Shown here piece by piece: positions 7,335-7,950 of a stretch of 7,950 nt of DNA. Numbering within the stretch: position 1 is the first letter of the stretch; each line of letters starts with the position of its first letter. Origin of the DNA: an uncultured Halomicronema sp. (GTDB taxonomy: Bacteria > Cyanobacteriota > Cyanobacteriia > Phormidesmidales > Phormidesmidaceae). The translations under genes were made by a program, and so were the position numbers. The stretch lies in the NCBI GenBank assembly GCA_937897665.1, contig CALCPB010000718.1, positions 1-7,950 of the forward strand, read 5' to 3'. Under the pieces are notes generated by a model, which was not told where the DNA came from, made no database searches, and saw nothing but the letters and a program-made list of their open reading frames with translations.

Positions 7335-7351
7335 GTTAGGTAACGCCTAAC
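7335..7351. promoter_or_regulatory. Palindromic site, possible operator
   Basis: GTTAGG and CCTAAC are perfect 6-bp arms around TAACG, making a 17-bp dyad typical in size for a dimeric regulator site. It lies between the divergent SPOR and DUF721 genes. No regulator is identified, and a single copy is weak evidence. Confidence 0.3.
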
Positions 7352-7362
7352 CACTGCTAGCC

Positions 7363-7391
7363 GCCACTGGGGATGCTCAAGACCCTGTGGC
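7363..7391 (+). other. Stem-loop in the DUF721 upstream region
   Basis: GCCACTGGG (7363-7371) pairs with CCCTGTGGC (7383-7391) with one T-T mismatch and an 11-base loop. Together with the two inverted repeats just before it, this would make a structured transcript 5' of the DUF721 gene. There is no T-run after it. Confidence 0.35.
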
Positions 7392-7551
7392 TATGACTGC
7401 AAGACCTGGTCGGTTGGGAGTTGTGGGTGTCTGCTAGAGCCGGACGCGAGAGTGTGCTCAGTCAGCCCTCAAATCTGGCAACGTCCTAAGAGTGACACCG
7501 CTTTTTGCCACCCTTGCCATATCTGGCGTTTGTAACGATGCGCCTTTAGCG

Positions 7552-7899
7552 ATGCAGTCGATTCAAGCCTTGATGAATAATTTGGAGCGATCGCCCCAAT
7601 GGCGGGAGTCCTCCGGTTTGCGGCAGGTGTTGGCCATTTGGCCACAGCTGGTTGGCGCCGCCGTTGCGCAGCACAGTCACCCCACCAAGATTTACCGAGA
7701 GGTGCTGCAGGTCTCGGTATCGAGCGCGGCCTGGGCACAAACACTGACCTTTGAGCGCACTCGGATTCGCCAAAAGCTGCACCAAAAGCTGCCCTCACTG
7801 ACCACCAAGATTCGCGATCTGCGCTTTGCCCCCGCCGAATGGCGGCGACTCACCCAGCGATCGCAGCCCCTCGCCGTCAACTCTCTCGTCCATCACCCC
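7552..7899 (+). CDS. DUF721/DciA-like protein, N-terminal part
   Basis: 116 genuine residues are present before adapter sequence begins. The pattern IWPQLVGAAVAQHSHPTKIYREVLQVSVSSAAWAQTL, with Trp30, the VG-A-V-A-x-H run and the following helix-rich RIRQKLHQKL, is that of the DUF721 family (Pfam family now named DciA). DciA proteins load the replicative helicase DnaB in bacteria without DnaC/DnaI; cyanobacteria are among these, so a role in replication initiation is a reasonable inference. I chose the ATG at 7552 because the family match begins almost at once (SIQALMNNLE). An in-frame GTG at 7492 is possible but adds residues unlike the family. There is no clear ribosome site. The open frame continues to 7950, but those last 17 codons are adapter. 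The true C-terminus is missing. Confidence 0.8.
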
Positions 7900-7950
7900 A
7901 GATCGGAAGAGCCACGTCTGAACTCCAGTCACCTTGTAATCTCGTATGCC
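7900..7950 (+). other. Illumina TruSeq indexed adapter (artefact)
   Basis: The bases begin AGATCGGAAGAGC, continue CACGTCTGAACTCCAGTCAC, then CTTGTA (TruSeq index 12) and ATCTCGTATGCC, which is the standard order of the indexed TruSeq adapter. One A is missing after AGAGC compared with the published adapter. This is library sequence, not genome. The boundary with real DNA is at about 7899/7900. Confidence 0.97.

Larger units (their letters stand above)
7074..7551. other. Divergent regulatory region between the SPOR and DUF721 genes
   Basis: No convincing gene is seen in these 478 bases, which should carry the divergent promoters of the two flanking genes. Between 7273 and 7391 there are three inverted repeats (7273-7301, 7335-7351 and 7363-7391). 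Short open frames on the plus strand stop quickly. No tRNA, known riboswitch or known cyanobacterial small RNA was recognised. The clustering of structure suggests a leader, a small RNA or operator sites, but none is proven. Confidence 0.45.
418..7864. repeat. HIP1 octamers GCGATCGC (dispersed)
   Basis: I found ten copies, starting at 418, 2212, 2999, 3574, 4421, 5220, 5622, 6046, 7587 and 7857. By chance about one copy per 65 kb would be expected at even composition. HIP1 over-representation is a known hallmark of many cyanobacterial genomes, so this is the main composition-based evidence for the host lineage. Sites occur within coding and intergenic DNA. Confidence 0.85.

Noticed and set aside
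7492..7551. Upstream GTG start for the DUF721 gene
   Set aside because: It would add 20 residues not resembling the family N-terminus, and it has no ribosome site; the ATG at 7552 is preferred.
7469..7798. A 109-codon minus-strand frame overlapping the DUF721 gene
   Set aside because: The plus strand reads as a clear DUF721 match across the same bases; the minus-strand product has no recognisable features.
1..7950. CRISPR array, transposon, toxin-antitoxin or defence system
   Set aside because: Both strands were read for such signs. Apart from the coding repeats in the CAP gene there are no spaced direct repeats, no transposase-like protein and no terminal inverted repeats.

Overview
This window is almost certainly chromosomal DNA of a cyanobacterium. 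At least ten copies of the HIP1 octamer GCGATCGC are scattered over 7.9 kb, in genes and between them. The gene set fits as well: dihydrolipoyl dehydrogenase with a cyanobacterial-type N-terminus, a long RecG with an N-terminal extension of about 145 residues, a proline/alanine-rich SPOR protein and a DUF721/DciA-like protein. Base composition is fairly GC-rich. A Leptolyngbya-like filamentous lineage is a guess only.

Layout. 1-132 (-) is the first 44 codons of lpdA, cut by the window edge. A perfect 15-bp hairpin (251-289) separates it from a membrane fatty-acid desaturase (334-1275, -). A 374-bp gap (1276-1649) with a strong stem-loop at 1549-1588 leads to a plus-strand CAP/SCP-domain protein (1650-2714), whose C-terminal half is exactly five 41-residue repeats. 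After a 166-bp convergent gap comes recG (2881-5409, -), then a 317-bp gap, then a membrane-anchored SPOR-domain protein (5727-7073, -). A 478-bp divergent region with three inverted repeats (7074-7551) precedes the start of a DUF721/DciA-like gene (7552-7899, +).

The last 51 bases (7900-7950) are not biological. They match an Illumina TruSeq indexed adapter (index CTTGTA) with one base missing, so the window ends at an untrimmed contig end and the last gene's C-terminal codons are artificial.

The genes look like ordinary, mostly single-transcript housekeeping or envelope genes: carbon/lipid metabolism (lpdA, desaturase), DNA maintenance and replication (recG, DUF721), and cell envelope (SPOR protein, possibly the CAP protein). 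They do not form one pathway. I see no mobile element, CRISPR array, tRNA, rRNA or defence cassette. The points most worth a second look are the adapter, the CAP-repeat protein without a signal peptide, the RecG stretch departing from consensus between motifs V and VI, and the structured intergenic regions.
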